Notes: generated by a model from the letters alone, not told the origin. 64,000 nt of DNA from Streptococcus cristatus (GCF_003943815.1 NZ_RJNA01000007.1:45566-109565); one strand, 5' to 3'. Positions 45,985 to 54,698 are shown, numbered from the stretch's first letter. A program made the numbers and translations.

Positions 45985-46007
45985 GAAGCTGGAAGATTTC
46001 CAACTTC
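45985..46007 (-). terminator. Terminator of the purine permease gene
   Basis: On the minus strand GAAGTTGGAA pairs with TTCCAGCTTC around a 3-base loop, then TTTCTTT. It lies 13 bases after the stop codon. Confidence 0.6.
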
Positions 46008-46020
46008 TTAATAATAATTT

Positions 46021-47442
46021 TTAAGAAAGAGCCAGGCTGATAAAGTTAAGGATGAAGAGCAGGTTTAAGATCCAAATCATTGGATGCACATCCTTAGCTT
46101 GACCTTTGATAACTTTCACAAGAGCATACATGATAAATCCTGCTGCAATCCCGTTCGTGATACTGTAAGTGAAGCCCATGAAGATAGAGGTGAAGAAAGC
46201 TGGGACAGCTTCTGCCATATCATCCCACTGGATATTTTTCAGACTGCCAAGCATCATGATCCCAACGACAATCAAGATTGGTGCAGTTGCTGCTGTTGGA
46301 ACGATTGCCAAAAGCGGGCTAAAGAAGCTAGATACTGCAAAGCAGACCGCTACAACCAAGGCTGTCAAACCAGTCCGTCCGCCAGCTCCAATACCAGCTG
46401 CAGACTCTACGTAAGTAGTAACGTTAGACGTTCCGGCGATTGCACCGATAGTCGTTCCGATCAAGTCTGAGTACAAAGCCTTGTCCAAACCTTCTGACTC
46501 ATGGTTTTCACCAGAGCTTGCGACGATACCAACTTTTTCACCAGTTCCAATCAAGGTACCAATAGTATCAAAGATATCCGTCAGAGAGAAGGCTAGGATA
46601 GCCATAAATGTCTGAGGCAGGCGCGCCGTATCAGCAAAGAGAGCACCCAAGCCTTCTGGACCAACCGCAACCCCGAACACTTGTCCAAGTTCTTTCAGAG
46701 CTGTTGACAGATTGTGCTGACCAAAGTCAATCGCAGACAGGTTTACCAAGCCAACAGCAATCGCTACGACTGTTGTTGTAAAGATGGATAAGATAATGCC
46801 ACCTTTGATGCCCTTGATAACAAAGAAAACTGTAATCGCTAGACCAAGTAAAGCGAGTAAAACTGCTGGATTATTAAAATCAACTAATCCTGGAGTTGCA
46901 GCTGAGTTTGCTGTTAGAGCAGCTTTCGCTTGGTCAGCTCCTTTACCAGCTACTACATAGTTGCCTGGATCGATCGAAAACTTCAACAGTCCGGCATTTT
47001 TAATCCCTACATAAGCTAGGAAAACACCGATACCAGCGGAAATAGCTGAACGCAAAGCTGATGGAATAGACTCGATAATAGCCTTCCGAATCTTAGTCAG
47101 GGTTATGAAGAGCGAGATCAGACCACAGATGAAGACCATGCCCAGAGCCTCTTGCCAAGTATAGCCCAAACTAAAGACAACTGTGAAAGTAAAGAAAGCA
47201 TTTAGACCCATACCCGGCGCCTGTGCGTAAGGGAGGTTGGCATAAAAGGCCATCATGAGTGTTCCAGCAACGGATCCGATGATCGTAGCCAGAAAGACAC
47301 CTTGAGCTGGCATACCCGTTTGCGACAGCATGGCTGGATTGACAAAGAGGATATAGCTCATAGCAAAGAAAGTCGTTAACCCAGCGAGAACTTCCGTACG
47401 AACATCCGTACCGTGCTCTTTGAGTTTAAATAATTTATCCAT
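46021..47442 (-). CDS. Guanine/hypoxanthine permease (AzgA/PbuG-type NCS2)
   Basis: A 473-residue transporter with 12-14 membrane segments. It starts FKLKEHGTDVRTEVLAGLTT and has FFAMSYILFVNPAMLSQTGM, YAQAPGMGLNAFFTFTVV and ALYSDLIGTTIGAIAGTSNV, which are AzgA-group signatures. These proton-coupled symporters take up hypoxanthine, guanine or adenine. A strong promoter and a PurR-type box precede it, which fits control by purine supply. No purine riboswitch is visible. Confidence 0.9.
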   Translation of the reverse strand: MDKLFKLKEHGTDVRTEVLAGLTTFFAMSYILFVNPAMLSQTGMPAQGVFLATIIGSVAGTLMMAFYANLPYAQAPGMGLNAFFTFTVVFSLGYTWQEALGMVFICGLISLFITLTKIRKAIIESIPSALRSAISAGIGVFLAYVGIKNAGLLKFSIDPGNYVVAGKGADQAKAALTANSAATPGLVDFNNPAVLLALLGLAITVFFVIKGIKGGIILSIFTTTVVAIAVGLVNLSAIDFGQHNLSTALKELGQVFGVAVGPEGLGALFADTARLPQTFMAILAFSLTDIFDTIGTLIGTGEKVGIVASSGENHESEGLDKALYSDLIGTTIGAIAGTSNVTTYVESAAGIGAGGRTGLTALVVAVCFAVSSFFSPLLAIVPTAATAPILIVVGIMMLGSLKNIQWDDMAEAVPAFFTSIFMGFTYSITNGIAAGFIMYALVKVIKGQAKDVHPMIWILNLLFILNFISLALS

Positions 47443-47526
47443 TATAGATAATCTCCTAAATTGTTTTATGGCAACTGATTAAAAGAGAACTCCTGATTTT
47501 CTTTAAAACAGTGCTGCTTATTCGTT

Positions 47527-47539
47527 ATTTACGAACAAT
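47527..47539 (+). promoter_or_regulatory. PurR box at the purine permease promoter
   Basis: ATTTACGAACAAT matches the PurBox consensus AWWWCCGAACWWT in 12 of 13 positions. It lies 6 bases past the -10, over the expected transcription start. A weaker inverted half (TTCGT/ACGAA) overlaps it. The position suggests repression rather than activation; this is inference. Confidence 0.5.
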
Positions 47540-47545
47540 ACTATG

Positions 47546-47574
47546 ATTATACTCAAAAACATTCACTTTTTCAA
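47546..47574 (-). promoter_or_regulatory. Promoter of the purine permease gene
   Basis: On the minus strand TTGAAA (47569-47574) and TATAAT (47546-47551) are 17 bases apart, giving a leader of nearly 100 bases. Confidence 0.7.
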
Positions 47575-47606
47575 GTCCATTGCTCCAAAAAATACTTTAA
47601 AGTGCC

Positions 47607-48209
47607 TTATTTTTTATTTTCTCTGCTTAAAAAGAGTAAAGTCATGATTTGGATAAAGGTAAATCCAAGGATAAATACCAGACGATCCTTCTGAAAGGTC
47701 TCCAGTAGCTTTTGGACAACTAGCTGAGGCCGCGTCACCAGATCCCAAGAATTGAGGCGATCATAACGACCGATATAAATGGCTAAACTCGACAGATAAG
47801 ACAACCCTGCAACCACAAGCATATCCAACCACCAAGTCCACTTCCAGCGCTCACGCAAAATATTCCAGCTTTCAATCCCGCAGTAGACGCCAAATAGAAT
47901 GCTCGGCACGAAAGCCATAAATAGGCGCATGCTGACAGGGTTCCACAGAGTATCTCCCACCCAAGTCATGTGCACCAAGTCTGTCAGCATATAAAAAGCA
48001 TTAGGATAAAAGGCCAGCCAAACTACCAGCAAAAGCGGATAAAGCCACTTCTGCTTCTTAAACATCGTCGTCAAGATGGCAGCATCATAGGCAATTAAGG
48101 CCAGAATCATATTCCAAATCAGGTCTGGCCCCTGAGCCGTAATCCCCTGAATATATACAACAAATGCAATTAGTAGGAAAAAAATGTGAATTAAAATTGG
48201 TTTACGCAT
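47607..48209 (-). CDS. DUF1361 membrane protein
   Basis: A 200-residue protein with about six membrane segments. The DUF1361-like core is LLVVWLAFYPNAFYMLTDLV, HMTWVGDTLWNP, then GIESWNILRERWKW and YIGRYDRLNSWDLVTRP. GGAGG lies 7 bases before the ATG. The function of the family is not known. It is on the same strand as the purine permease but has no obvious link with it. Confidence 0.82.
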   Translation of the reverse strand: MRKPILIHIFFLLIAFVVYIQGITAQGPDLIWNMILALIAYDAAILTTMFKKQKWLYPLLLVVWLAFYPNAFYMLTDLVHMTWVGDTLWNPVSMRLFMAFVPSILFGVYCGIESWNILRERWKWTWWLDMLVVAGLSYLSSLAIYIGRYDRLNSWDLVTRPQLVVQKLLETFQKDRLVFILGFTFIQIMTLLFLSRENKK

Positions 48210-48327
48210 ACAAGATCCTCCCCTTTACTTTAACTCTCTTCGCTCATAGACTATCAGCAGACATCTTTCGTCTTAGCTATTGAGGAAACATTATACCACA
48301 ACTTGTGGCATTTATTCTTAATTCTGT

Positions 48328-48333
48328 TATAAT
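48328..48333 (+). promoter_or_regulatory. Extended -10 of the HAD gene
   Basis: TGTTATAAT, with TTGTGG 18 bases before it, lies about 40 bases ahead of the coding start. Confidence 0.5.
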
Positions 48334-48373
48334 AGTCTTTACGATACTTAGCGAGACTATACGAGGAAAAAGA

Positions 48374-49186
48374 ATGACAAAAAAAGTAATTGCCGTAGAT
48401 TTGGACGGAACCTTGCTCAATTCTGAGAGTAAGATTTCTGATTTTACCAAAGAAACTATCCAAAAAATATCGGCTAAAGGACACAAGGTCATCATCACCA
48501 CTGGCCGCCCTTACCGCATGGCTCTGGACTTCTATAAGGAATTAGAGCTGAATACTCCCATGATAAACTTCAACGGTTCTCTGACCCATATCCCTGAGAA
48601 AAGGTGGGAATTTGAGCAATCCTTGACCGTAGACAAGTCTTTCTTGCTGGATATGGTCCAACGAAAAGAAGAAATCGAAGCTGACTTCATCGCTGGAGAA
48701 TACCGCAAGAAATTTTACATCACCAATACCAACGAAGAAATCGCAGATCCCAAGCTCTTTGGCATTGATAACTTTAAGCCAGAAAATCAATTTCAGGCCC
48801 AGCTGGTCACTAAAAATCCAAATGCTATCTTGCTGCAAACACATGCCACAGACAAATACGCTCTAGCCGAAGAGATGAATGCCTTTTACCAGCATGAACT
48901 CTCCATCAATACCTGGGGCGGTCCTCTCAATATCCTTGAGTGCGGCCCTAAAGGTGTTAACAAAGCCTTCGCCCTCCAGTACCTGCTCAATATCCTCAAT
49001 GTCGATCGCAAGGACCTGATTGCTTTTGGTGACGAGCACAATGATACTGAAATGCTGGAATTTGCGGGAACAGGCTATGCCATGAAGAATGCCAGCGAAA
49101 CCCTGCTGCCTTATGCTGACCAACAGCTTGAACTCACTAATGACCAAGACGGTGTAGCTCACAAGCTAACTGAGCTCTACTTATAG
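48374..49186 (+). CDS. Cof-type HAD hydrolase
   Basis: A 270-residue sugar-phosphatase-like HAD-IIB enzyme. It begins MTKKVIAVDLDGTLLNSESK (nucleophile and acid Asp) and has VIITTGRPYRMALDF (motif II), a C2B cap domain, and DLIAFGDEHNDTEMLEFAGTG (motif IV) followed by YAMKNASETL. Relatives dephosphorylate sugar phosphates, PLP or FMN, so the physiological substrate cannot be assigned. The ATG at 48374, with AGGAAAAAG upstream, fits the conserved start. Confidence 0.88.
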   Translation: MTKKVIAVDLDGTLLNSESKISDFTKETIQKISAKGHKVIITTGRPYRMALDFYKELELNTPMINFNGSLTHIPEKRWEFEQSLTVDKSFLLDMVQRKEEIEADFIAGEYRKKFYITNTNEEIADPKLFGIDNFKPENQFQAQLVTKNPNAILLQTHATDKYALAEEMNAFYQHELSINTWGGPLNILECGPKGVNKAFALQYLLNILNVDRKDLIAFGDEHNDTEMLEFAGTGYAMKNASETLLPYADQQLELTNDQDGVAHKLTELYL

Positions 49187-49216
49187 AAATCAAAACAAAT
49201 CAAACAAACACAATTT

Positions 49217-49276
49217 GAACCGCACCTCAACTGCCAGACTCTTTCTGTCTAACTGTTGAGATGCGGTTCATTTTTT
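49217..49276. terminator. Two-way terminator between the HAD gene and the ABC operon
   Basis: GAACCGCACCTCAAC (49217-49231) pairs with GTTGAGATGCGGTTC (49255-49269) with one mismatch, followed by ATTTTTT on the plus strand. The minus-strand ABC operon ends 30 bases to the right. Confidence 0.8.
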
Positions 49277-49306
49277 AAGGTAAATTTTTCTACTTAACCA
49301 ACGCTT

Positions 49307-50173
49307 CTATTCTACTTTTCCACCTTCAACAACGAGGTCATCCGCTTTTGCAGCATCACCGTAGGTTGGGTGAAGAGTCTTTTCATAAGCTTTGTGGAAG
49401 AAGTTTTCCTTGCCCAATTTTTCAATGTCTTTATTGATGAAATCAAGCAACTCTTGGTTTCCTTTTTGGACTGCTGGTGCGATAGTATCTGGGTCACCGA
49501 GAGAAGAAATCCCCACTTCATACCCTTTATTTTCAAGAGCCCAAGCTAATACTTCGGTATTGTCAGTTGAAAAGGCATCTCCACGTCCATCCAAAAGAGC
49601 TTGGTAGGCATCACTGTATTGGTCATATTTTTGAAGTTTGACTTCTGGGTGATTTTTCTCAAAGTATGTTTCAGCGGTAGTTCCTTTTGTGACAATCAAA
49701 GTCTTGCCTTCAAGCTGTTTGACATCTGTAATGACAGCTTTCTTAGGAGATACAACACCCAGTGAAACCTTCATATATGGAAGGGCAAAGTCGACTTGTT
49801 TCTTACGCTCGTCTGTGACTGTAAAGTTGGCAAGAGTGATGTCCACCTTGTTAGAAATCAAGTATTCCGCACGGTTAGCAGCATCAACAGAAACGTATTT
49901 CACCTTAACACCGAGGTCTTTAGCCAGCTGATTTCCCAGTTCGATGTCATAACCTTGGTAAGAGCCGTCGTTGTCTACATAACCAAAAGGTTTCTTGTCC
50001 CCAAATACAGCAATTCGTAGTTCACCACTTTTTTTGATTTCCTCAATAGTGCGAGCTTTAGCAGTAGTTTTGCCAGATGAAGAAGTAGCATTTCCGCCTG
50101 AGCCACAAGCTGTGACAAAGATAAGGGCAAAGGCAAGTGCCAAAACAGTTAAGAGTGATTTGAGTAGTTTCAT
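49307..50173 (-). CDS. Amino-acid ABC transporter substrate-binding lipoprotein
   Basis: A 288-residue family 3 periplasmic-type binding protein. The lipoprotein signal ends at the lipobox VTAC (Cys 23), followed by a Ser/Gly/Thr linker. The domain has ELRIAVFGDKKPFGYVDNDG, YQGYDIELGNQLAKDLG, DITLANFTVTDERKKQVDFA and LIVTKGTTAETYF. The overall pattern is like the cysteine-binding CjaA group, so cysteine or cystine is a plausible ligand, with other polar amino acids possible. It is the last gene of a four-gene importer operon. Confidence 0.88.
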   Translation of the reverse strand: MKLLKSLLTVLALAFALIFVTACGSGGNATSSSGKTTAKARTIEEIKKSGELRIAVFGDKKPFGYVDNDGSYQGYDIELGNQLAKDLGVKVKYVSVDAANRAEYLISNKVDITLANFTVTDERKKQVDFALPYMKVSLGVVSPKKAVITDVKQLEGKTLIVTKGTTAETYFEKNHPEVKLQKYDQYSDAYQALLDGRGDAFSTDNTEVLAWALENKGYEVGISSLGDPDTIAPAVQKGNQELLDFINKDIEKLGKENFFHKAYEKTLHPTYGDAAKADDLVVEGGKVE

Positions 50174-50184
50174 AAGAATCTCCT

Positions 50185-50943
50185 TTATAAATATGAGCCA
50201 AATTGGCTGAAGTCAAAAACGTTTAAAAATTCTTGTGCTCGTTTGGTTTGTGGATTGGTAAAGAAGGACTGAGCCGTTCCTTCTTCAGCAATCTTCCCTT
50301 GGTCGAGGAAGATAATCCGGTCCGCAATGGCTTGAGCAAACTGCATTTCGTGGGTCACCAAGATCATGGTGCGACCTTCTTGAGCTAGGTCGTTGATGAG
50401 TTCGAGGACCTCGCGCACCATTTCTGGATCCAGCGAAGCCGTCACCTCGTCAAAAAGGATAATTTCTGGATGCATGAGCAGGGCACGGACAATGGCAACC
50501 CGTTGCTTCTGTCCACCAGACAATTGGCGAGCGAAGCTGTGTTTTTTATCGAGCAATCCGACGCGTTCCAGTAATTGCAGGGCTTCTTCCGTCACTTCTT
50601 TCTTATCCCGTCCTTGTGCTTTGATAGGACCTAAGATAAGGTTCTGCAGGACGTCCAGATGGGGAAAGAGTTCATAACTTTGAAAGACCATGCCAATCTT
50701 TTGACGAACCAAGTGAAAGTCTTTCTGGTTTTCAATAATAGACTGGCCATCCAGAAGAATATCTCCACCCTGAATGCTTTCTAGGCCATTAAGGCAACGA
50801 AGGAGGGTGCTTTTCCCACAACCAGATGGTCCTAGAATAACCACTACTTCCCCTTTTTTGATTTCTAGGGAAAGTCCTTGGAGGATGGGATTGTCTCCGA
50901 AGGATTTTTTTAGATCCTTGATTTCTAATATAGTATCAGACAT
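50185..50943 (-). CDS. Amino-acid ABC transporter, ATP-binding protein
   Basis: A 252-residue PAAT ATPase. Walker A is LGPSGCGKSTLLRCLNGLE, the Q-loop is GMVFQSYELFPHLDVLQNL, the signature is LSGGQKQRVAIVRALL and Walker B is IILFDEVTASLDPE, where a Val replaces the more usual Pro after DE. The H-loop VTHEMQFA is intact. It directly abuts the permease gene and is 11 bases before the lipoprotein gene. Confidence 0.93.
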   Translation of the reverse strand: MSDTILEIKDLKKSFGDNPILQGLSLEIKKGEVVVILGPSGCGKSTLLRCLNGLESIQGGDILLDGQSIIENQKDFHLVRQKIGMVFQSYELFPHLDVLQNLILGPIKAQGRDKKEVTEEALQLLERVGLLDKKHSFARQLSGGQKQRVAIVRALLMHPEIILFDEVTASLDPEMVREVLELINDLAQEGRTMILVTHEMQFAQAIADRIIFLDQGKIAEEGTAQSFFTNPQTKRAQEFLNVFDFSQFGSYL

Positions 50944-51621
50944 TTAGTTCCTCCAGTGTTTTTCTAAGTGAGTGGATAGTTTAGAGATAGGGAAGCAAAC
51001 TGCGAAATACAGAACCAGTATGGTGCCGTAAATCCAAAAGGATGCGGTTGGAATGGTCAAGCGATTGCTATCGATGATTTGCTGTCCCACCTTGGTAACT
51101 TCAACAACCCCAATCAAAACAACCAGAGAAGTCGTTTTGATCATCCGAGTGACCAAGTTGATGGCCTGCGGAAGCAGTCTTCTCAAGACCTGCGGGATGA
51201 TGATGTGGTAGTAAAGTTGGAAGGTCGTTAAGCCCAGCGCCTGTCCGCTTTCAAACTGATGTTTAGGAAGGGAAGTGATGGCTCCACGCACCAAGTCTCC
51301 CATCTCTGCCGTTCCCCAGAGGGTAAAAACGATAACGGCAGAAGTCTCTCCCGATATATTGATATTAAAGTTTCGGGCTAAACCAAAATATACGATGAAA
51401 AGTAGTACCAGCTGGGGCATGATACGGATAAATTCTAGATAAAAACGTGTCAAGAAACGAACGACTCTAGAATGAGAGGTCATGATAATTCCCATCACCG
51501 TACCGAAAATCATGGATAAGAGGACAGAGAGGATGGAAATACCAATCGTGACTCCCAATCCCTGTAAGATCCGCAAAAGATTATTTCCCTGAAAGAGTAC
51601 TTGTATTCCCGAATCCTGCAT
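50944..51621 (-). CDS. Amino-acid ABC transporter, permease (second)
   Basis: A 225-residue permease with about five membrane segments and the EAA-type loop SGQALGLTTFQLYYHIIIPQ. It starts inside the end of the upstream permease gene (41-base overlap), with GGAGG 7 bases before its ATG, which favours coupled synthesis of the two permeases. The pair would form a heterodimeric channel. Confidence 0.9.
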   Translation of the reverse strand: MQDSGIQVLFQGNNLLRILQGLGVTIGISILSVLLSMIFGTVMGIIMTSHSRVVRFLTRFYLEFIRIMPQLVLLFIVYFGLARNFNINISGETSAVIVFTLWGTAEMGDLVRGAITSLPKHQFESGQALGLTTFQLYYHIIIPQVLRRLLPQAINLVTRMIKTTSLVVLIGVVEVTKVGQQIIDSNRLTIPTASFWIYGTILVLYFAVCFPISKLSTHLEKHWRN

Positions 51622-52261
51622 GGCGGAGCCTCCTTTCTATCCAACTAAAGAACAATGATATAGGCAGGAGCATGATAAGATAGGCTACTACCAACATAGC
51701 CAGTGCGATGTCTGTCTCATAGTAAAGCCCAATCAAGTCCTTGGCAACGTACATGAGGTCGGCTAGGGCAACGGCAGAGAAAACTGAGGTTTCCTTTATC
51801 AAGAAAATTACGTTGGCACTGAAGGACGGCAGAGCCACTGCTGTTGCTTGCGGCAAGACTACGTAGCGAAAAACTTGAACGGGTGTCAGACCGATCGCTA
51901 AGCCAATCTCATGCTGGGTTTGACTAACTGCTTCTAGCCCGCTTCGGAAGGATTCTGCCATATAGGAGCCTCCCAAAAAGATAAGACCAAGTGTGGCGCA
52001 GACCTCCGAGGAAAGGACAATCCCTATTCGGGGAAGCCCGAAGTAGAGAAAGAAGAGTTGAATCAAAAGAGGCGTATTTCGCGACAATTCAATATAAGCT
52101 GTGGCTAGCTGTGCCAAAACAGGGATGCGATAATGTCGGATGATACTAACAAGTAAACCAACTAGAAAAGCTCCTAAAATGCCCCAAACTGCGATATGTA
52201 GGGTTAGAAAAAATGCCTTTTGATATAATGGTAGATATTGTTCAACAATGGACCAATCCAA
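51581..52261 (-). CDS. Amino-acid ABC transporter, permease (first)
   Basis: A permease of about 226 residues with the EAA loop EIGLAIGLTPVQVFRYVVLP. I place the start at the TTG at 52261, since GGGAGG lies 7 bases before it; an ATG 15 bases upstream overlaps that ribosome site and is unlikely. It is the promoter-proximal gene. A TGCTACAAT extended -10 lies about 35 bases upstream on the minus strand. The operon is divergent from lctO. Confidence 0.88.
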   Translation of the reverse strand: MDWSIVEQYLPLYQKAFFLTLHIAVWGILGAFLVGLLVSIIRHYRIPVLAQLATAYIELSRNTPLLIQLFFLYFGLPRIGIVLSSEVCATLGLIFLGGSYMAESFRSGLEAVSQTQHEIGLAIGLTPVQVFRYVVLPQATAVALPSFSANVIFLIKETSVFSAVALADLMYVAKDLIGLYYETDIALAMLVVAYLIMLLPISLFFSWIERRLRHAGFGNTSTLSGK

Positions 52262-52396
52262 AAGAGAACCTCCCATCTAGGAATAATACAGCTATTGTAG
52301 CACTAAAAGACATGTTTGGATAATATGTATTTTCTATCACAATGATAAAAAATATTTATCGTCTCTATTGCAATCTGAAACTTCCAGACAAAATTT

Positions 52397-52425
52397 TTGA
52401 AAATGACATGAAAAAGAGTTAAGAT
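52397..52425 (+). promoter_or_regulatory. Promoter of lctO
   Basis: TTGAAA (52397-52402) and TAAGAT (52420-52425) are 17 bases apart, followed by a leader of about 45 bases. Confidence 0.6.
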
Positions 52426-52442
52426 GTTCCTGTAAATCAAAA

Positions 52443-52457
52443 AAGTAAACGTTTACT
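52443..52457 (+). promoter_or_regulatory. cre (CcpA) site in the lctO leader
   Basis: The core is a perfect palindrome, AGTAAACGTTTACT, and the 15-base window matches the cre consensus WTGWAARCGYWWWCW in 14 positions. It lies between the expected transcription start and the AAGGAGG ribosome site, which would suit a roadblock type of repression by CcpA. Confidence 0.65.
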
Positions 52458-52477
52458 TTTATCAAGGAGGACATTTT

Positions 52478-53614
52478 ATGTCATACAAAACAAGCAATGC
52501 CGAAGGCCCTGTGGATTTTATTAACACCTATGATCTGGAACCTATGGCACAGCAAGTCATTCCCAAAGCTGCTTTTGGCTATATTGCAAGTGGTGCTGAG
52601 GACACTTTCACTTTGCGCGAGAACATTCGAGCCTTTAACCATAAACTCATTGTTCCTCATACACTCTGTGATGTAGAAAATCCAAGCACTGAGATTGAGT
52701 TTGCTGGAGAAAAGCTGTCTTCACCAATTATCATGGCGCCTGTTGCAGCCCATAAATTAGCAAATGAGCAAGGGGAAGTAGCCACTGCACGTGGTGTACA
52801 TGAGTTTGGCTCTCTTTATACAACCAGCTCCTACTCCACTGTTGATCTTCCAGAAATTTCTCAAGCCCTCCAAGGAACACCACACTGGTTCCAATTTTAC
52901 TTCAGTAAAGATGATGGGATTAACCGCCATATCATGGATCGTGTCAAGGCAGAAGGCTACACAGCCATTGTCCTAACTGCGGATGCGACTGTAGGAGGCA
53001 ATCGTGAGGTTGATAAGCGCAATGGCTTTGTTTTCCCAGTTGGCATGCCTATCGTTGAAGAATATTTACCAGAAGGTGCTGGTAAGTCCATGGACTTTGT
53101 TTACAAATCAGCTAAACAACGCCTGTCGCCACGAGATGTAGAATTTATCGCTGAATACTCAGGACTCCCTGTGTATGTCAAAGGCCCTCAATGCCGTGAA
53201 GACGTTGAACGTTCACTTGCCGCAGGTGCTTCTGGAATCTGGGTAACCAACCACGGTGGCCGCCAAATCGACGGTGGACCAGCTGCATTTGACTCGCTTC
53301 AAGAAGTCGCTGAAGCAGTTGATAAACGTGTACCAATTGTCTTTGACTCTGGTATTCGCCGCGGCCAACACGTCTTTAAAGCCTTAGCTTCAGGAGCAGA
53401 CTTGGTAGCCATTGGACGACCTGTCATTTATGGATTAGCCCTTGGTGGTAGCGTCGGTGTACGCCAAGTCTTTGAACACCTAAATGCCGAATTGAAAACA
53501 GTCATGCAACTATCTGGAACTCAAACCATCGAAGATGTCAAACACTTCAAACTACGTCACAACCCATACAATCCAACCTTCCCAGTTGACCCTCGTGATT
53601 TGAAATTGTATTGA
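52478..53614 (+). CDS. lctO: L-lactate oxidase
   Basis: An FMN enzyme that oxidises L-lactate with oxygen to pyruvate and hydrogen peroxide, a main weapon of some oral streptococci. The 378-residue protein has the alpha-hydroxyacid oxidase fold: AFGYIASGAEDTFTLREN near the start, IIMAPVAAHKLAN (FMN), YVKGPQCREDVERSLAAGAS, the catalytic-His motif WVTNHGGRQIDGGPA (about residues 259-273) and VFDSGIRRGQHVFKALASGA, then AIGRPVIYGLA. The NHGGRQ and the following aspartate are intact. Other members (glycolate or mandelate enzymes) are less likely given length and context. Confidence 0.93.
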   Translation: MSYKTSNAEGPVDFINTYDLEPMAQQVIPKAAFGYIASGAEDTFTLRENIRAFNHKLIVPHTLCDVENPSTEIEFAGEKLSSPIIMAPVAAHKLANEQGEVATARGVHEFGSLYTTSSYSTVDLPEISQALQGTPHWFQFYFSKDDGINRHIMDRVKAEGYTAIVLTADATVGGNREVDKRNGFVFPVGMPIVEEYLPEGAGKSMDFVYKSAKQRLSPRDVEFIAEYSGLPVYVKGPQCREDVERSLAAGASGIWVTNHGGRQIDGGPAAFDSLQEVAEAVDKRVPIVFDSGIRRGQHVFKALASGADLVAIGRPVIYGLALGGSVGVRQVFEHLNAELKTVMQLSGTQTIEDVKHFKLRHNPYNPTFPVDPRDLKLY

Positions 53615-53642
53615 TAAATAAAGCAGATTGCAATAAAAAAGC

Positions 53643-53687
53643 ACACCTCAAAAGTTAGGCATTAAATCTAACGATTGGGGTGTTTTT
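53643..53687 (+). terminator. Terminator of lctO
   Basis: ACACCTC pairs with GGGGTGT and an inner GTTAG with CTAAC, followed by TTTTTAAT, 29 bases after the lctO stop codon. Confidence 0.7.
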
Positions 53688-53803
53688 AATAGGAAATTAA
53701 CTTATATGGGCATAATTCATAACTATCATCCGTGAAATAATGGATAACTTGAAACGAGCAAACTAACGAGAAAGTACTATACAGAGGAACAAACTACTTA
53801 AAC

Positions 53804-53845
53804 AAAAAAGACCTAGCCCTGTCCAATACAGAACTAAATCTTTTT
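53804..53845. terminator. Hairpin between lctO and the membrane coiled-coil gene
   Basis: AAAAAAGACCTAG-CCCTGTC pairs (several G-T pairs) with GACAG-like TACAGAACTAAATCTTTTT around a 4-base loop; on the minus strand it ends in TTTTTTG. It could end transcription of the gene at 53925. The rest of 53688-53924 has no recognisable gene. Confidence 0.5.
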
Positions 53846-53924
53846 CTTAAATTATTTGTGTAGTTTTTGGAGGACAAGTATACATTGTCTAAGTTTTCTC
53901 CAATTTCTATTAAAAGTTTCAAAT

Positions 53925-54698
53925 CTAATCTTCAGTTGCCCCTTTCATATTCTCCTTTCTTACAACTTTAAATCGAATATTTAAATCCCCTTTTGTTTGT
54001 TTTAGTACCTTCTCAGCCATTCTCTCAGGAGAAACTAGCCTAAATGTAGTTTCTGTTATATACTTCGTTAAATAAGTCCTTAATTCGTCACATTTTTCAG
54101 TCAGTTTTGACTTACTCATAAAATCATCAGCTACTTCTTTATACTCTTCAAGAATCTTTACTTGACTTATTTTTTTGTGATAGTCTACAAAGATTGCAAC
54201 TTCCTTACGAACTTCTTCTTTTAACCTAGATAGTTCAATATCATCCTGGATAACCAGAGTTAGTAATAACATATCTCTTAATTTTATAATAGAGTCGTAT
54301 TTAGGAATCAGATACTCTGCATATAACAAGGAAAAATGTTTTTCAAATTCAATATCTTCATCTAATTCTAAATCATTAGGGAGGCTCTTCATCAATTCAA
54401 ATATTGCATCTACAAATAACTTTTTAGCACTTCTTAAATCACTCAATATCTCATACGAACGCTCTGCACGCTCAATAGTATATTGTAAAAATATACGTTC
54501 CCTTTCGTTCTCTTCTTGTTTTTCAAAAAATTCTCGTTGTAGCTTATGTTCATATTTCAACTGTTTAAGTTGTTGCTTATTTTGAAGCTTTGCAATATAC
54601 ACCGCTACCCCAGCACCCAAAAGAGCACCGAGCATTGAACTGATAAACTGTGAATTTAAAAACTCACCCAATATTTGAAAAATAGCTAACTTATCCAT
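53925..54698 (-). CDS. Unknown membrane-anchored coiled-coil protein
   Basis: 257 residues. One membrane segment near the N-terminus (SSMLGALLGAGVAVYIA, about residues 21-37) is followed by a long charged helix (KQLKYEHKLQREFFEKQEEN) predicted by eye to be a coiled coil, and then a helical cytoplasmic domain to the end. The ATG at 54698 has GAGG 6 bases upstream; an ATG 12 bases earlier abuts a GGAG and is unlikely. No catalytic motif is visible. The gene is AT-rich and sits in an accessory stretch, divergent from another membrane protein gene. Function unknown. Confidence 0.65.
   Translation of the reverse strand: MDKLAIFQILGEFLNSQFISSMLGALLGAGVAVYIAKLQNKQQLKQLKYEHKLQREFFEKQEENERERIFLQYTIERAERSYEILSDLRSAKKLFVDAIFELMKSLPNDLELDEDIEFEKHFSLLYAEYLIPKYDSIIKLRDMLLLTLVIQDDIELSRLKEEVRKEVAIFVDYHKKISQVKILEEYKEVADDFMSKSKLTEKCDELRTYLTKYITETTFRLVSPERMAEKVLKQTKGDLNIRFKVVRKENMKGATED

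Noticed and set aside
47443..47560. Purine riboswitch in the permease leader
   Set aside because: The conserved loop and junction sequences of purine aptamers are not found; a PurR box explains the region better.
49187..49306. T-box or amino-acid riboswitch near the ABC operon
   Set aside because: The region lies downstream of the operon and holds only a simple two-way terminator; the true leader (52277-52400) is short and lacks a T-box sequence.
51581..51621. Frameshift between the two permease genes
   Set aside because: The 41-base overlap has a proper GGAGG site for the second gene, and both proteins have complete family lengths.
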